The notes under the pieces were generated by a model. The model made no database searches, was not told where the DNA came from, and saw nothing but the letters and a program-made list of their open reading frames with translations. Shown piece after piece: positions 52,701-61,668 of a DNA stretch of 64,000 nucleotides (position 1 is its first letter; each line of letters opens with the position of its first letter). A program made the position numbers and the translations under genes. This DNA comes from Pseudomonas sp. R37(2017) (lineage in GTDB: Bacteria; Pseudomonadota; Gammaproteobacteria; Pseudomonadales; Pseudomonadaceae). The stretch lies in the NCBI RefSeq assembly GCF_002113375.1, contig NZ_NEHO01000001.1:156950-220949 (forward strand), read 5' to 3'.

Positions 52701-53246
52701 ATCCAGGCCGTCGGCTTCACGCTGTACATGGAAATGCTCGAGCGCGCGGTGAAGTCGATCCGCAAGGGCGAGCAACCGAACCTCGATCAACCGCTCGGCG
52801 GTGGTCCGGAAGTCAACTTGCGCGTACCGGCGTTGATCCCCGAGGACTATCTGCCGGATGTCCACGCCCGCCTGATTCTCTACAAGCGCATAGCCTCGGC
52901 CACCGATGAGGACGGCCTCAAGGACTTGCAGGTGGAGATGATCGATCGTTTCGGCCTGTTGCCGGAACCGACCAAGAACCTGATCCGCATCACCGCGCTG
53001 AAACTGCAGGCCGAGCAACTGGGCATCAAGAAGGTCGATGGCGGCCCGCAAGGAGGTCGCGTCGAGTTCGCCGCCCAGACGCCGGTCGACCCGCTGACCC
53101 TGATCAAACTGATCCAGAGCCAGCCAAAACGCTACAAGTTCGAAGGCGCCACGATGTTCAAGTTCATGGTTCCGATGGAGCGCCCGGAAGAGCGCTTTAA
53201 TACTGTAGAGGCGCTGTTCGAGCGCCTCGTTCCGAAAACTGCTTGA
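49797..53246 (+). CDS. mfd: Transcription-repair coupling factor Mfd
   Basis: Removes RNA polymerase stalled at DNA damage and recruits UvrA. The 1149-residue protein has the UvrB-homology region first (about 1-340, with DWETLPYDLFSPHQDIISQR), the RNA polymerase-interacting domain near 480 (VVHIDHGVGRYLGLATLEID), and a RecG-like translocase with Walker A CGDVGFGKTEVAMRAAF near 629, DEEH in LVIIDEEHRFGVRQKEQL, and the translocation motif TLTATPIPRTLNMAVSGMRD. The C-terminal TRCF domain follows. The start is GTG, preceded by GGAG. Length is standard. Confidence 0.96.
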   Translation: MPVLRLPLLPAAAGKQHWGNLPGAALSLAIAEAASAAKRFTLLLTADSQSAERLEQELGFFAPDLPVLHFPDWETLPYDLFSPHQDIISQRIASLYRLPELSHGVLVVPITTALHRLAPTKFLLGSSLVLDIGQKLDVEQMRTRLEATGYRYVDTVYEHGEFTVRGSLIDLFPMGSKLPYRIDLFDDEIETLRTFDPENQRSIDKVDSVKLLPAKEFPLQKEAVTRFKARFRERFDVDFRRCPIFQDLSSGITPAGIEYYLPLFFEETSTLFDYLPQDTQVFSLPGIEQAAENFWNDVRNRYEERRVDPSRPLLPPDELFLPVEDCFARLKSWPRVVASQQDVEPGVGRERFPAQELPNLAIEAKATEPMAALAQFLDQFPGRVLFTAESAGRREVLLELLERLKLRPKTVDSWPDFVAGKERLAITIAPLDEGLQLDDPALALVAESPLFGQRVMQRRRREKRADANNDAVIKNLTELREGAPVVHIDHGVGRYLGLATLEIDSQTAEFLALEYAEGAKLYVPVANLHLIARYTGSDDALAPLHRLGSETWQKAKRKAAEQVRDVAAELLDIYARRAAREGYAFADPKADYATFSAGFPFEETPDQQVTIEAVREDMLAPKPMDRLVCGDVGFGKTEVAMRAAFIAVHGGRQVAILVPTTLLAQQHYNSFRDRFADWPVTVEVMSRFKSAKEVNAAVADLAEGKIDIVIGTHKLLQDDVKIKNLGLVIIDEEHRFGVRQKEQLKALRSEVDILTLTATPIPRTLNMAVSGMRDLSIIATPPARRLSVRTFVMEQNKSTVKEALLRELLRGGQVYYLHNDVKTIEKCAADLAELVPEARIGIGHGQMRERELEQVMSDFYHKRFNVLIASTIIETGIDVPSANTIIIERADKFGLAQLHQLRGRVGRSHHQAYAYLLTPPRQQITPDAEKRLEAIANTQDLGAGFVLATNDLEIRGAGELLGDGQSGQIQAVGFTLYMEMLERAVKSIRKGEQPNLDQPLGGGPEVNLRVPALIPEDYLPDVHARLILYKRIASATDEDGLKDLQVEMIDRFGLLPEPTKNLIRITALKLQAEQLGIKKVDGGPQGGRVEFAAQTPVDPLTLIKLIQSQPKRYKFEGATMFKFMVPMERPEERFNTVEALFERLVPKTA

Positions 53247-53256
53247 AGGACGCCGC

Positions 53257-53835
53257 ATGCGCCTGTTTCGCTCCCTGACCTTGCTGACCCTGTTGATGCC
53301 AGCCCTGGTGACCTCCACGGCATTTGCCGACGACCTGTATCAGGTCGAAATGATTCTGGTCCGTCAAAACGCAGTGCCGGCGATTGTCAGCCGCGCCGCT
53401 CCGGAAGACTGGGCAGCTGGCGCCCACCCCGTCAGCCCCGACAGCCTGCGTACGCCGAGCTTGAACGGCGAGGTGCAAAAACTCACCAGCAGCGCCGACT
53501 ACACGGTGCTGCTGCACAAGGCCTGGCAACAGAACCTTGGCGAGGAGGCCCACAAGGTCGCGATCAGCGACGGCAAGGAACAATTCGGCCAATTCCCGAT
53601 CGAGGGCACGTTGAGCATCAAGCAGGGGCGCTTCACCGACGTCGAGGCCGATTTCTGGGTCAACCAGATCAATGAAGATGGCCTGGTCACCGCCAGCGAA
53701 CGCCTCAAGACAGACAGCCACACCAAAAACGGGCAGTTGAATTTCCTCGATGCCGGCCACCTCGGCCTGCTGATCAAGATCACCTCGCTCTCCACCCCAG
53801 CACCTCGGCCAGTCCCCGAAGAAATTCCGGACTGA
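53257..53835 (+). CDS. CsiV-family exported protein
   Basis: A 192-residue protein with a signal peptide (LLTLLMPALVTSTAFA) and the CsiV start DDLYQVEMILVRQN. The rest is a mixed beta-strand body (FGQFPIEGTLSIKQGRF, ADFWVNQI) of CsiV proteins, peptidoglycan-binding partners identified in Vibrio for chitin-derived signalling or cell-envelope tasks. The exact role in Pseudomonas is unknown. It starts ten bases after mfd and ends six bases before the helicase gene, so the three are probably co-transcribed. Confidence 0.82.
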   Translation: MRLFRSLTLLTLLMPALVTSTAFADDLYQVEMILVRQNAVPAIVSRAAPEDWAAGAHPVSPDSLRTPSLNGEVQKLTSSADYTVLLHKAWQQNLGEEAHKVAISDGKEQFGQFPIEGTLSIKQGRFTDVEADFWVNQINEDGLVTASERLKTDSHTKNGQLNFLDAGHLGLLIKITSLSTPAPRPVPEEIPD

Positions 53836-53841
53836 TTCCCC

Positions 53842-56535
53842 ATGTCCGCGACCCTGAGCAAACCCCTGGCACCGTCATGGGTCAGCCGATTCAAGGAACA
53901 GAGCCTGGAGCGTGGCCGCCGCTACGCGCTGGAGAATCGGGTCAGGATCGTCGAAGCCGGCGATGCAACCATAGTCGCCGCATGTGAAGGCTCTGGCGGT
54001 AACCTTTACCGTCAGACCATTCGCTTGCGCGAGTCAGCCAAAGGCACGCTGCTGATGGTCGACGCCACGTGTTCGTGCCCAGTCCATAGCAACTGCAAAC
54101 ATTGCGCGGCGGTACTCCTGCAAGTGCAGGAAACCCTCGACTACCCCGCTGCAGCCAAGGACGCCGAACTCCTGGAAAAACTCCAGGCCGTCCTGGAAAA
54201 CCGCAGCCCGAAAGCCCCGCCGCAAGTGTTGGTGGACAATGTGCAGCCCGTCCCGCGCCTGTGGCTGGCCAGCATCGAGTTCAGTGCATTCGAGCCGCGC
54301 AACGGCCGAATGCAGCGCTATATCCAGCATCGAGCGGCGCTGTCTTTCAGTTACCTGGACGAGTACGTTTCCGGACAGAAAAACGCCGACATCCTGATAC
54401 GCCAGGAAGCCCAGACACTGCGAATAAAACGCCATCCGGAAGTGGAACAATCCTACCGGGAGCAGTTACGAATCCTTGGCTTCAAGGTCGCCACCCGGCA
54501 AAGCAAGGCCCTGCCGGAAAGTGCCGGCGAACTGTTCGAGATGGTCAATGACAGCGCCTGGTTGACCTTTACCCTCAATGAACTGCCAAAGCTGCGCACC
54601 CAGGGTTGGGAATTGCAGATCGACGAGGACTTCGGTTTCGACCTGACCGCCGTGGACGACTGGTACGCCACGGTCGAACAGGTCCCCGAGCGCGACTGGT
54701 TCGACCTGGAACTGGGAATCATCGTCAACGGCGAACGCCTGAGCCTGTTGCCGATCCTGCTCAACCTGATGCGCTCCCATACGGAAATCCTCAACCCGGA
54801 GCGCCTCGCCCGGCGACGAGATGACGAACTGATCCTGGTCAACATCCCCAGTCGCCCGAACTCCGGACACGGCCCGCTGCAGGTCGCCCTGCCCTTCGGC
54901 CGCTTGAAGCCAGTGCTGGCAACCCTTGGTGAGTTCTACCTGCAGGAGCCCGGCGAAACCACGCTGCGCCTGAGCAAGGCCGATGCCACGCGCCTGAACC
55001 CGCTGGAAGACATGCCACTGCTCTGGGAGGGCGGAGAACAGATCCGCACCTTTGCCCAGCGCCTGCGCGACATCAAGGACCACACGGCCACCGCCCCGGA
55101 GGGCCTGAATGCGACGCTGCGGCCCTATCAGCTCGAAGGCTTGAGCTGGATGCAATCGCTGCGGCAACTGGAAGTGGGTGGAATTCTCGCGGACGACATG
55201 GGCCTGGGCAAAACCTTGCAGACACTGGCTCACGTTCTGAGCGAGAAAAACGCCGGCCGTCTCGATCGACCGTGCATGGTCGTGATGCCGACCAGCCTGA
55301 TCCCCAACTGGCTCGACGAAGCGGCGCACTTTACACCGCAGCTCAAAGTGCTGGCGCTCTACGGTGCCAGTCGCAAAAAACACTTCGACAAGCTGGCTGA
55401 TTACGATCTGATCCTGACCACCTACGCCCTGCTGCCAAAGGATGTCGAACGCCTGGCGGCGCAGCCTTTGCACATACTGGTGCTGGATGAAGCGCAGTAC
55501 ATCAAGAACCCAGGCAGCAAGGCTGCACAGGCCGCCCGCGAACTCAATGCCCGTCAGCGCCTGTGCCTGAGCGGCACGCCGCTGGAAAACCATCTCGGCG
55601 AGTTGTGGTCGCTGTTTCACTTCCTCCTGCCCGGCTGGCTCGGCGACGTCAAAAGCTTCAATCGCGATTACCGCGTGCCGATTGAAAAGCGCACCAGCGA
55701 GGTCAGGCTCCAGCACCTCAATGGCCGGATCAAACCTTTCCTGCTGCGTCGCACCAAGGAACAGGTGGCCACCGAACTGCCACCGAAAACCGAGATCATC
55801 CACTGGGTCGAACTCAACGAAGCCCAGCGCGATGTGTACGAAACCATGCGCCTGGCCATGGACAAGAAAGTGCGCGACGAAATCACCCGCAAAGGCGTGG
55901 CCCGCAGCCAGATCATCATTCTGGAAGCGCTGCTCAAGCTGCGCCAGGTCTGCTGCGATTTGCGCCTGGTCAACGAGGCAACCCTGCCGAGCCGTGGCAG
56001 CACATCCGGCAAGCTCGACAGCCTGATGGAAATGCTCGAAGAGTTGTTTGAAGAAGGTCGGCGGATCCTGCTGTTCTCGCAGTTCACCTCAATGCTGTCG
56101 CTGATCGAAGACGAATTGAACAAACGCGGTGTGGCCTATGCCCTGCTGACCGGCCAGACCCGTGATCGCCGCACGCCGGTGAAGGAATTCCAGAGCGGCA
56201 AGCGTCAGATATTTCTGATCAGCCTGAAGGCCGGCGGCGTTGGCTTGAACCTGACCGAAGCGGACACGGTGATTCATTACGACCCGTGGTGGAACCCGGC
56301 GACGGAAAACCAGGCGACCGACCGGGCGTATCGCATCGGCCAGGAGAAGCCGGTGTTCGTCTATAAATTGATTGCGCGCGGCACGGTGGAAGAAAAGATT
56401 CAGCACCTGCAAAAGGAAAAATCCGACCTCGCGGCCGGTGTTCTGGACGGGCGCAAGGCCGGGGACTGGAAACTGCAGAGCGATGATATCGAGGCGCTGT
56501 TTGCGCCACTGCCCGACAACCTCGAAAAACGCTGA
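53842..56535 (+). CDS. SWIM-finger SNF2/RapA-type helicase
   Basis: An 897-residue ATP-dependent DNA/RNA-remodelling protein. A SWIM zinc motif (CSCPVHSNCKHCAAVLL, about residue 75) precedes a long variable region and a SNF2 ATPase: Walker A ADDMGLGKTLQTLAHV near 449, ILVLDEAQYIKNPGSKAAQ near 546, LSGTPLENHLGELWSLFH, and helicase-C motifs ILLFSQFTSMLSLIEDEL and LNLTEADTVIHYDPWWNPA with RAYRIGQEKPVFVYKLIARG. Proteins with this architecture are common in bacteria and not precisely defined; a transcription or repair role fits the neighbour mfd, but this is inference. Confidence 0.9.
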   Translation: MSATLSKPLAPSWVSRFKEQSLERGRRYALENRVRIVEAGDATIVAACEGSGGNLYRQTIRLRESAKGTLLMVDATCSCPVHSNCKHCAAVLLQVQETLDYPAAAKDAELLEKLQAVLENRSPKAPPQVLVDNVQPVPRLWLASIEFSAFEPRNGRMQRYIQHRAALSFSYLDEYVSGQKNADILIRQEAQTLRIKRHPEVEQSYREQLRILGFKVATRQSKALPESAGELFEMVNDSAWLTFTLNELPKLRTQGWELQIDEDFGFDLTAVDDWYATVEQVPERDWFDLELGIIVNGERLSLLPILLNLMRSHTEILNPERLARRRDDELILVNIPSRPNSGHGPLQVALPFGRLKPVLATLGEFYLQEPGETTLRLSKADATRLNPLEDMPLLWEGGEQIRTFAQRLRDIKDHTATAPEGLNATLRPYQLEGLSWMQSLRQLEVGGILADDMGLGKTLQTLAHVLSEKNAGRLDRPCMVVMPTSLIPNWLDEAAHFTPQLKVLALYGASRKKHFDKLADYDLILTTYALLPKDVERLAAQPLHILVLDEAQYIKNPGSKAAQAARELNARQRLCLSGTPLENHLGELWSLFHFLLPGWLGDVKSFNRDYRVPIEKRTSEVRLQHLNGRIKPFLLRRTKEQVATELPPKTEIIHWVELNEAQRDVYETMRLAMDKKVRDEITRKGVARSQIIILEALLKLRQVCCDLRLVNEATLPSRGSTSGKLDSLMEMLEELFEEGRRILLFSQFTSMLSLIEDELNKRGVAYALLTGQTRDRRTPVKEFQSGKRQIFLISLKAGGVGLNLTEADTVIHYDPWWNPATENQATDRAYRIGQEKPVFVYKLIARGTVEEKIQHLQKEKSDLAAGVLDGRKAGDWKLQSDDIEALFAPLPDNLEKR

Positions 56536-56560
56536 GACTTTCGGTGTCTGAACCGGCCTC

Positions 56561-56665
56561 TTCGCGAGCAAGCCCGCTCCCACAGTGACCGCGTCGAGCA
56601 CAATTCCTGCAAACGACACCGAACCTGTGGGAGCGGCGGTGCGGCGATCCGACTTGCCCGCGAAG
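56561..56665. repeat. REP doublet, family B with extended arm
   Basis: The left arm is TTCGCGAGCAAGCCCGCTCC. The right arm GTGGGAGC is followed by GGCGGTGCGGCGATCCGAC before CTTGCCCGCG, the same inserted block as in the doublet at 36577. It lies between convergent helicase and mtnP genes. Confidence 0.82.
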
Positions 56666-56690
56666 AAAGCGACTCGGTGCCAGGCCTGAC

Positions 56691-57440
<750 letters not shown>

Positions 57441-58451
57441 TTAATCAATCAATTGAGCTTCTTTGAGCGCGCCGACAGCGGCCAGCCAGCGTGGGTCCTG
57501 ACGGTATTCGGTGCTGGCGAACGACTGGCCGCGCATCCGCGCAATGCGCCCGGATGGCTTGACCTTCAGACGCTGGGCAGCGCTCAGGGCAAGCTCGGCG
57601 GCCGCACGGTCGTTGCACACCAGCCCCATATCGCAACCGGCAGTCAACGCTGCCTCGATTCGGCTGGCGGCATCGCCGACCACATGAGCGCCCGCCATGG
57701 ACAGGTCGTCGCTGAAAATCACGCCATCGAACTGCAACTCGCCGCGCAGGATGTCCTGCAACCAGCGACGGGAGAAGCCAGCGGGCTGGGAATCGACTTG
57801 TGGATAAATAACGTGGGCCGGCATGACCGCAGCCAGTTGCTTGCTCAGTTTGGCGAACGGCACCAGGTCGTTGGCGCGGATCTCATCGAGAGTGCGCTCA
57901 TCATTCGGGATCGCCACATGAGAATCCGCTTCAGCCCAGCCGTGGCCGGGGAAATGCTTTCCGGTCGCCGCCATGCCCGCGCTGTTCATCCCGCGAATGA
58001 ATGCACCGGCCAACAGGGCGGCACGCTCCGGATCACCCTCGAACGAACGGGTACCCACCACGGCGCTGCGCTGGTAATCGAGATCGAGCACCGGGGCGAA
58101 GCTCAGGTCCAGGCCAACGGCCAGTACTTCGGTCGCCATGATCCAGCCGCACTGTTCGGCCAGGTACTCGGCATTCGGGTTGTCGGCAATGGCGCGCATG
58201 GCGGGCAAGCGCACGAAGCCCTGGCGCAGGCGCTGCACGCGACCGCCCTCCTGATCCACAGCCAGCAACAAATCGGGACGGATGGCGCGAATGGCTGCAC
58301 TCAGCTCGCGCACCTGCCGAGGATGCTCGATATTGCGAGCAAAGATGATCAAGCCGCCCACTTCGGGCTGGCGCAACAATTGGCGATCTTCAGCCGTCAG
58401 CCAGGTACCGGCGACGTCCACCATCAACGAGCCTTGCAAGCCAGCAGTCAT
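57441..58451 (-). CDS. nagZ: Beta-N-acetylhexosaminidase NagZ
   Basis: Family 3 cytoplasmic glycosidase that removes GlcNAc from anhydromuropeptides in peptidoglycan recycling, producing AmpR inducers in many Pseudomonas. The 336-residue product begins MTAGLQGSLMVDVAGTWL (AAGGA upstream). It shows VDQEGGRVQRLRQGF, KHFPGHGWAEADSHVAIPND with the catalytic His loop, and the nucleophile Asp in GVIFSDDLSMAGAH. Length is standard. A small open frame overlaps its start. Confidence 0.94.
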   Translation of the reverse strand: MTAGLQGSLMVDVAGTWLTAEDRQLLRQPEVGGLIIFARNIEHPRQVRELSAAIRAIRPDLLLAVDQEGGRVQRLRQGFVRLPAMRAIADNPNAEYLAEQCGWIMATEVLAVGLDLSFAPVLDLDYQRSAVVGTRSFEGDPERAALLAGAFIRGMNSAGMAATGKHFPGHGWAEADSHVAIPNDERTLDEIRANDLVPFAKLSKQLAAVMPAHVIYPQVDSQPAGFSRRWLQDILRGELQFDGVIFSDDLSMAGAHVVGDAASRIEAALTAGCDMGLVCNDRAAAELALSAAQRLKVKPSGRIARMRGQSFASTEYRQDPRWLAAVGALKEAQLID

Positions 58452-58561
58452 AAGAATTCCTTGATAACAGAAAACCCGACCCACACGAATTCGCCGCCAA
58501 GGGCATGGCCCGGCAGATTGGCGAGTTCGATGGGGAACGGGTTCAGAACGAGAGTCGGCAT
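58448..58561 (-). CDS. Candidate 37-codon small ORF coupled to nagZ
   Basis: ATG at 58561 opens MPTLVLNPFPIELANLPGH and ends FSVIKEFL with a TGA overlapping the nagZ start (ATGA). The coupling geometry is suggestive of a leader peptide or small protein. There is no good ribosome-binding site before it and I recognise no family, so it may be chance. Confidence 0.3.
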   Translation of the reverse strand: MPTLVLNPFPIELANLPGHALGGEFVWVGFSVIKEFL

Positions 58562-58609
58562 GGGCGGCTAGCTTAGCGGATGTCGGCTGCCGCGCCCACC
58601 TGTGCGTGG

Positions 58610-59317
58610 TTAAACCTTGGCGGCAACCGGCGTCGATTTGCTGCGTGGACGCAACTGAGCCGTGGCCATGGCCGGATCAGTCACACCGGACTCGGCGCGC
58701 ATGCCGGCAGCCAGGAACGGCACCATCAGGCGCATGACCTGCTCGATCGAGGTGTTCACGCCGAAGTCGGTTTCCGCAATTGCACGCAAGGCCTTGATAC
58801 CGGACATGCTGAACGCCGCGGCACCGAGCATGAAGTGCACGCGCCAGAACAGCTCGATGGGAGGAATGCGTGGTGCCGCTTCGTTGACCAGCATCATGTA
58901 GCGGCGGAATACCTTGCCGTACATGTCTTCCAGATAACGACGCAGGTGCCCCTGGCTCTGACTGAACGCCAGTCCCAGCAAACGCATGAAGATAGACAGG
59001 TCGTTGCCACTGCGCGGCTGCACCACCAGGGCCTGCTCGACGAGGATCTCCAACAGCTCTTCGAGCGTCGGCCTGATTTCAGGCTTGGCCTGACGCCGCT
59101 CCAGCTCTTTATCGAGACTGAGGCAGAACGGTCCGAGGAACCGGGAGAAAACCGCCTGGATCAACGCCTTCTTCGAACCGAAGTGATAGTTCACCGCCGC
59201 CAGATTGACACCGGCCTTGCTGGTGATCAGGCGCAATGAGGTTTCGGCGAAACCTTTTTCCGCGAACAACTGCTCGGCTGCATCAAGAATGCGTTCAACG
59301 GTTTCCGACTGGGCCAT
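58610..59317 (-). CDS. psrA: TetR-family regulator PsrA
   Basis: Fatty-acid-responsive regulator known in Pseudomonas for controlling beta-oxidation genes, rpoS and itself. The start MAQSETVERILDAAEQLF has GGAG five bases before it; the longer frame adds 32 residues. The TetR helix-turn-helix is TSLRLITSKAGVNLAAVNYH and FGSKKALIQAVFSRFLGP follows. The C-terminal ligand domain is LLGLAFSQSQGHLRRYLEDM onwards. The upstream region has two overlapping PsrA-type palindromes, consistent with autorepression. Confidence 0.93.
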   Translation of the reverse strand: MAQSETVERILDAAEQLFAEKGFAETSLRLITSKAGVNLAAVNYHFGSKKALIQAVFSRFLGPFCLSLDKELERRQAKPEIRPTLEELLEILVEQALVVQPRSGNDLSIFMRLLGLAFSQSQGHLRRYLEDMYGKVFRRYMMLVNEAAPRIPPIELFWRVHFMLGAAAFSMSGIKALRAIAETDFGVNTSIEQVMRLMVPFLAAGMRAESGVTDPAMATAQLRPRSKSTPVAAKV

Positions 59318-59332
59318 GGCTACTCCGCCTGA

Positions 59333-59359
59333 CAAACACTTGTTTGAAACATACGTTTC
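59333..59359. promoter_or_regulatory. psrA: Two overlapping PsrA-box palindromes
   Basis: CAAACACTTGTTTG (59333-59346) and GAAACATACGTTTC (59346-59359) each fit the (G/C)AAAC-N4-GTTT(G/C) pattern and share one base. They lie just upstream of psrA. Confidence 0.85.
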
Positions 59360-59501
59360 AACCTGTGCCTTGTCAAGTCTGGCAGTTCGTTTCGGGAATG
59401 GTCGGTCAGACATTTAACCACACAACGGCGAAGCTTCAATCCACTGACTGAATGACCGTCCGGCGGCCTTCGAAAAATGGAGCATTGCCAAGACCGCCTC
59501 A

Positions 59502-59517
59502 CTGTATATAATCCCAG
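59502..59517 (+). promoter_or_regulatory. lexA: LexA box 1 upstream of lexA
   Basis: CTGTATATAATCCCAG, exactly CTG-N10-CAG with an AT-rich interior, 30 bp before the lexA start. Confidence 0.9.
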
Positions 59518-59520
59518 TCA

Positions 59521-59536
59521 CTGTATAAAAAAACAG
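59521..59536 (+). promoter_or_regulatory. lexA: LexA box 2 upstream of lexA
   Basis: CTGTATAAAAAAACAG, a second CTG-N10-CAG, 19 bp downstream of box 1 and 11 bp before the ATG. Paired boxes usually give tight autoregulation. Confidence 0.9.
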
Positions 59537-59546
59537 AGCGATCAAC

Positions 59547-60155
59547 ATGCTAAAACTGACGCCACGCCAAGCCGAGATTCTGGCCTTCATCAAACGCTGC
59601 CTGGAAGACAACGGCTACCCGCCGACCCGTGCGGAAATCGCTCAGGAGCTGGGATTCAAGTCGCCCAACGCCGCCGAAGAACACCTCAAGGCCCTGGCAC
59701 GCAAGGGTGCAATCGAGATGACGCCGGGCGCCTCCCGTGGCATTCGCATCCCGGGCCTCGAAGCCAAGGCCGACGACTCCACCCTGCCGATCATTGGCCG
59801 GGTCGCAGCCGGCGCCCCGATTCTTGCTCAGCAGCACATCGAAGAGTCCTGCAACATCAACCCGGCATTCTTCCATCCGCGCGCCGACTACCTGCTGCGC
59901 GTCCACGGGATGAGCATGAAGGATATCGGCATTTTCGACGGCGACTTGCTGGCGGTCCACACCACCCGCGAGGCCCGCAACGGCCAGATCGTGGTGGCGC
60001 GAATCGGCGACGAAGTGACCGTCAAGCGCTTCAAGCGTGATGGCAGCAAAGTCTGGCTGATCGCCGAGAACCCCGAGTTCGCCCCTATTGAAGTGAACCT
60101 TCAAGACCAGGAACTGGTGATCGAAGGCTTGAGTGTCGGCGTCATTCGCCGCTAA
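59547..60155 (+). CDS. lexA: LexA repressor
   Basis: SOS repressor and self-cleaving protease, 202 residues. The DNA-binding winged helix is [20 protein letters not shown] with [20 protein letters not shown]. The Ala-Gly cleavage site is in GRVAAGAPI, the catalytic Ser in [11 protein letters not shown], and the Lys in [16 protein letters not shown]. The two LexA boxes before it imply autoregulation, and sulA follows ten bases downstream. Confidence 0.97.
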   Translation: MLKLTPRQAEILAFIKRCLEDNGYPPTRAEIAQELGFKSPNAAEEHLKALARKGAIEMTPGASRGIRIPGLEAKADDSTLPIIGRVAAGAPILAQQHIEESCNINPAFFHPRADYLLRVHGMSMKDIGIFDGDLLAVHTTREARNGQIVVARIGDEVTVKRFKRDGSKVWLIAENPEFAPIEVNLQDQELVIEGLSVGVIRR

Positions 60156-60165
60156 AGGAGGCACC

Positions 60166-60642
60166 ATGCAGTTCCCGCAGACATCACCACAGCAAACCCA
60201 ACTGCCGTTGTTCGAAGCGTTCATGGCTCAGCCATTGGCGCCGATTCTGAAAGACGTGGTCGAGTCTCCCTGGAGCGCCGAACCCGACGTTTTCAGCGAG
60301 CTGTCACTGCGTGGTGCAGCCGGGAACTGCCTGAACCTTCTGGCGCCGATCCTCAGGGAATTGAGCCAGGACCAGGACGCACGCTGGCTGACACTGATCG
60401 CACCGCCCGCCAGCCTGACCCAAGCCTGGTTGCGAGATGCCGGCCTCAACCGCGAACGCATTCTGCTGCTGCAGCCGAGAGGCACCCAGAGTGCCCAGCA
60501 ACTGACCTGCGAAGCCCTGCGCCTGGGCCGCAGCCACACTGTAGTCAGCTGGATCAATCTGCTGAGCCCCCAATCGCGACAACAACTGATCAGCGCCGCC
60601 CGGACCGGGGACGCTCAGAGCCTGAATATTCGCTTGGGCTAA
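60166..60642 (+). CDS. sulA: SOS cell-division inhibitor SulA
   Basis: Blocks FtsZ polymerisation during DNA damage. The 158-residue protein begins MQFPQTSPQQTQLPLFEAFM after a strong AAAGGAGG. The RecA-like SulA core appears as DARWLTLIAPPASLTQAWLR, RILLLQPRGTQSAQQLTCEA and TVVSWINLLSPQSRQQLISA. The expression is SOS-controlled through the shared lexA boxes; it has no clear LexA box of its own in the ten-base gap. Pseudomonas lexA-sulA pairs have this order. Confidence 0.92.
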   Translation: MQFPQTSPQQTQLPLFEAFMAQPLAPILKDVVESPWSAEPDVFSELSLRGAAGNCLNLLAPILRELSQDQDARWLTLIAPPASLTQAWLRDAGLNRERILLLQPRGTQSAQQLTCEALRLGRSHTVVSWINLLSPQSRQQLISAARTGDAQSLNIRLG

Positions 60643-60726
60643 CTGACAGACAGGGCGCGAGCTTCACCCCGCGAGGCTTCTCCAAGGGCAGAGAAGCCGA
60701 TGTGTAGCGAAAACGACGAACGGGGA

Positions 60727-60960
60727 TCAATGAAGAACCCGCGTCCCCTCTTCCTTGTCGAATTCGCCTTCGACCAGGCGTCCCGCCATCTGAACACCAA
60801 CACTCAACATTGCCTTGGCGACTTCCACGTGCTGCCCTTGCAGGAACGCTTTGGCGTCCTCGGAGAAATCCAAAGTAACCAGAGAACCCTCGTCCTCGGC
60901 CCTGCGCAGCTCGATACGGCCGTCTGGTAACTCGACAATTTCTAGAAAGGACGTTGGCAT
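60727..60960 (-). CDS. Conserved small hypothetical protein
   Basis: A 77-residue acidic protein (MPTSFLEIVELPDGRIELRR and VQMAGRLVEGEFDKEEGTRV). A gene of similar size follows sulA in P. aeruginosa, which supports it being real. No domain is recognised. It is convergent with sulA and downstream of the DUF6586 gene on the same strand. Confidence 0.75.
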   Translation of the reverse strand: MPTSFLEIVELPDGRIELRRAEDEGSLVTLDFSEDAKAFLQGQHVEVAKAMLSVGVQMAGRLVEGEFDKEEGTRVLH

Positions 60961-61055
60961 AAAGGACTGTTCTCCACGAAAGGCGGGGGATTATATAGGC
61001 ATCGTTCGGGTTTCGCTTGGGATCTTGACCAGATGTCATGACCCAATCGCTTGTA

Positions 61056-61580
61056 TCAGCACTCGTTCAACCCTTCACGAAACCGGATCGCCAGCGCTTT
61101 CAGGTTCTGACGCCAGCTCTCCAGCTCCTCCAGGCTCAGTTCCTCCGGCGCCTCTTCTTCATCCAGATTGACAGCCTGAATCAGCGGCTGGGTCACGTCC
61201 CCTTTCGGCTTGTGCGGCGCGCGAGGCGGCTGAAACAGCGCAGCATGAGCGGCCAATAGCTTGGCCAGCCAGGTTTCCGGGTTACTGGCCAGTTCGATCA
61301 GCTCAGCCATTTCCGGAATGGCGATGGTTTCCAGCACTTCGCGCGTCAGCAACAACTCTGCACGGGGCGCATTGGCCTGAGGCAGGCGATAGAAGCCAGC
61401 GATTTCATGACACAAGCCCAACAACGCACCATACAAGTGAAACAGCGCGGATTCGCGTCCGGCCTGGATCAGCGCCAGCGAATTCATCGCCCGCCCCTCT
61501 TCAGTACGGGCCAGGGCTTCCAGCGACAAGCCGGCGAAGTAAATCTTCTGATTGGTACGGGTATAAAGTTCGTGGGCCAT
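61056..61580 (-). CDS. DUF6586-family hypothetical protein
   Basis: A 174-residue, mostly helical protein beginning MAHELYTRTNQKIYFAGLSL; GGAGG lies nine bases before this ATG, so the five extra residues of the longer frame are unlikely. It ends in an acidic Glu-rich segment (LDEEEAPEELSLEELE). Synteny with P. aeruginosa between sulA and topA supports it being a core gene. Function unknown. Confidence 0.82.
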   Translation of the reverse strand: MAHELYTRTNQKIYFAGLSLEALARTEEGRAMNSLALIQAGRESALFHLYGALLGLCHEIAGFYRLPQANAPRAELLLTREVLETIAIPEMAELIELASNPETWLAKLLAAHAALFQPPRAPHKPKGDVTQPLIQAVNLDEEEAPEELSLEELESWRQNLKALAIRFREGLNEC

Positions 61581-61668
61581 AACGGCAGCCTCCACAACGA
61601 AATGATTGCTTCATGCAGGTTGGACAGTGTCGTGGATGAGCCGATCCGGTCGCAAGCCCAGCCACCCC

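Noticed and set aside
50865..53318. 817-codon open frame opposite mfd
   Set aside because: Shadow of mfd; no motifs and biased composition expected of the antisense frame.
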